A stretch of 9,245 nt of DNA from Ignavibacteria bacterium (GTDB lineage Bacteria > Bacteroidota > Ignavibacteria > Ignavibacteriales > Melioribacteraceae), in NCBI GenBank assembly GCA_003233295.1, contig QILJ01000189.1, forward strand, positions 1 through 9,245. The letters are read 5' to 3'. Positions 8,021 through 9,245 of this stretch are shown here, piece after piece. Each line of letters begins with the position of its first letter. The stretch's first letter is position 1. Below the pieces are notes generated by a model that made no database searches, was not told the origin of the DNA, and saw only the letters and a program-made list of their open reading frames with translations. The translations under genes were made by a program, and so were the position numbers.

Positions 8021-9245
8021 ATGAAATATATGTTAAAAAAATCAGGTATAATGCTTTTGTTTGTTTTTACTAGCAGTATTATCAGCGGGCAGCAGCAGAA
8101 AACGTACAAAGTGCTCTCACCGGATAATACTATTAAATTGATTGTATCAGTTGAAAAAGTTATCCGATATTCTGTGTTAGTGGATGACGAAATTATTCTT
8201 AAACCTTCTCCAATATCAATGAGACTTGGCAATGATCAAGTTTTAGGAGTAAATCCAAAAGTTACTGATATTACTAGAAAATCAGTGGACGAGGAAATTA
8301 TTCCGGTTGTTAAAGAAAAATTTAGCGTTATTACTAATAATTATAACGAGTTAACAATTTCTTTTGACGGGGATTATTCAGTTAGCTTTAGAGCCTATGA
8401 TATTGGTATAGCTTACCGTTTTGCGACCAGTTTAAATGGAGTGATTGAGGTTGTTTCAGAAGAAGCAGCTTTCAATTTTACCAAAGGTAATTCTGTTTAT
8501 TTTCCGGAAGAGAAAAGTTTTTTCTCTCATAACGAAAGATTATATCTACATATGCAGCTTGACACTATGGCAGCCGGACGCTTGGCAAGTTTACCTGTTC
8601 TTATAGAAACAAAAGGGCCCAAAGTACTTATAGCTGAGAGCGCTTTAAGGGACTACCCGGGAATGTGGATAATAAGCAGCGGTAATAATTCATTAAGTGC
8701 TACGTTTCCAAAATATGCATTGGAAGATAAACTAAAGCCTAATTCAGATAGGAATGTGCCTGTTACTAAGTCTGCAAACTATATTGCAAAAACAAAAGGA
8801 AATCGCAGCTTCCCATGGAGAATACTTGTAATTGCAAAAGAGGATAAGGACCTTATTACAAATCAACTTGTCTATCAGCTCGGAGAAGAGCAGCAGATTA
8901 AGGAAACATCGTGGATAAAACCGGGTAAAGTTGCTTGGGACTGGTGGAATGCTCTCAATATCTATGGAGTTGATTTCAAATCGGGAGTGAATACAGAAAC
9001 ATATAAATACTATATTGACTTTGCTTCACGGTTCGGCATTGAATACATTATCCTTGATGAAGGTTGGTACAAGTTAGGTAACCTAATGGAAGTGGTTCCC
9101 GAAATAAATATGGAAGAAATAATTAACTATGGTAAGAAAAAAAATGTAGGAATTATTCTTTGGGTGGTTTGGAAAACATTGGACGATCAGCTTGAAGAGG
9201 CATTAAACCAATTTGAAAAATGGGGAGTGAAAGGGATAAAAGTGG
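8021..9245 (+). CDS. Glycoside hydrolase family 97 (partial, 3' end beyond window)
   Basis: An open frame of 408 codons runs from ATG 8021 to the right edge with no stop. Residues 1-23 form a signal peptide (cleavage near ISG|QQQ). Residues about 25-280 form the N-terminal beta-sandwich of GH97, including IAESALRDYPGMW; its E206 matches the region that gives a calcium ligand in SusB. The catalytic barrel starts with KPGKVAWDWWNALN (W306-D307-W308-W309-N310), then ILDEGWY (346-352) and ends in WGVKGIKV. Family members are exo-acting alpha-glucosidases (inverting, SusB type) or alpha-galactosidases (retaining). The next codon, residue 409, begins with G, fitting the Asp that acts as nucleophile in retaining members (D415 in the Bacteroides retaining enzyme). 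The diagnostic Glu/Asp residues lie outside the window, so substrate and mechanism remain open. Usual full length is about 640-710 residues, so roughly 60 percent is present. Confidence 0.93.
   Translation, partial: MKYMLKKSGIMLLFVFTSSIISGQQQKTYKVLSPDNTIKLIVSVEKVIRYSVLVDDEIILKPSPISMRLGNDQVLGVNPKVTDITRKSVDEEIIPVVKEKFSVITNNYNELTISFDGDYSVSFRAYDIGIAYRFATSLNGVIEVVSEEAAFNFTKGNSVYFPEEKSFFSHNERLYLHMQLDTMAAGRLASLPVLIETKGPKVLIAESALRDYPGMWIISSGNNSLSATFPKYALEDKLKPNSDRNVPVTKSANYIAKTKGNRSFPWRILVIAKEDKDLITNQLVYQLGEEQQIKETSWIKPGKVAWDWWNALNIYGVDFKSGVNTETYKYYIDFASRFGIEYIILDEGWYKLGNLMEVVPEINMEEIINYGKKKNVGIILWVVWKTLDDQLEEALNQFEKWGVKGIKV

Noticed and set aside
8014..8232. Antisense open frame over the GH97 start
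   Set aside because: It is the shadow of the GH97 N-terminus, with no ribosome site or recognisable motif.

Overview
The window is an AT-rich stretch in which every recognisable gene lies on the + strand. Spacers are short: about 22, 62, 27, 23 and 39 bases between successive genes. Several exported proteins have a Bacteroidota-style signal peptide ending in or near Ala/Gly-Gln. GH97 and two-component-regulator-type propeller repeats also occur, so the source is most likely in the Bacteroidota/Ignavibacteriota (FCB) lineage. That placement is inferred from gene content and style; there is no marker gene. No tRNA, rRNA, CRISPR array, transposase or integrase was seen.

Layout: (1) 2-97, a possible C-terminal tail of an upstream membrane protein. 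(2) 124-2433, an exported metallophosphoesterase of the purple-acid-phosphatase-like type, with two N-terminal beta-sandwich domains. (3) 2456-3894, an exported glycosidase-like beta-propeller protein broken by one frameshift near 2858. (4) 3957-4763, a cytoplasmic HpcH/HpaI-type aldolase with all main catalytic residues. (5) 4791-6980, an exported protein joining a short sensor-type propeller (Trp-Phe-Gly/Ala repeats exactly 41 residues apart) to a large, probably helical-barrel domain of unknown activity. (6) 7004-7981, an aldo/keto reductase of the E. coli YdhF type. (7) 8021 to the window edge, a GH97 glycoside hydrolase cut off one codon before its expected catalytic Asp position.

Together this looks like a carbohydrate-use operon. 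Four proteins carry export signals and would act on polysaccharide or phosphorylated/decorated glycans outside the cytoplasm. The aldolase and reductase lack signals and would handle the resulting keto-deoxy acids and carbonyl sugars inside. No SusC/SusD pair, transporter or regulator is inside the window, so the target sugar cannot be named. The least explained parts are the propeller-plus-barrel protein and the unusual phosphoesterase; the frameshifted glycosidase is the clearest anomaly.
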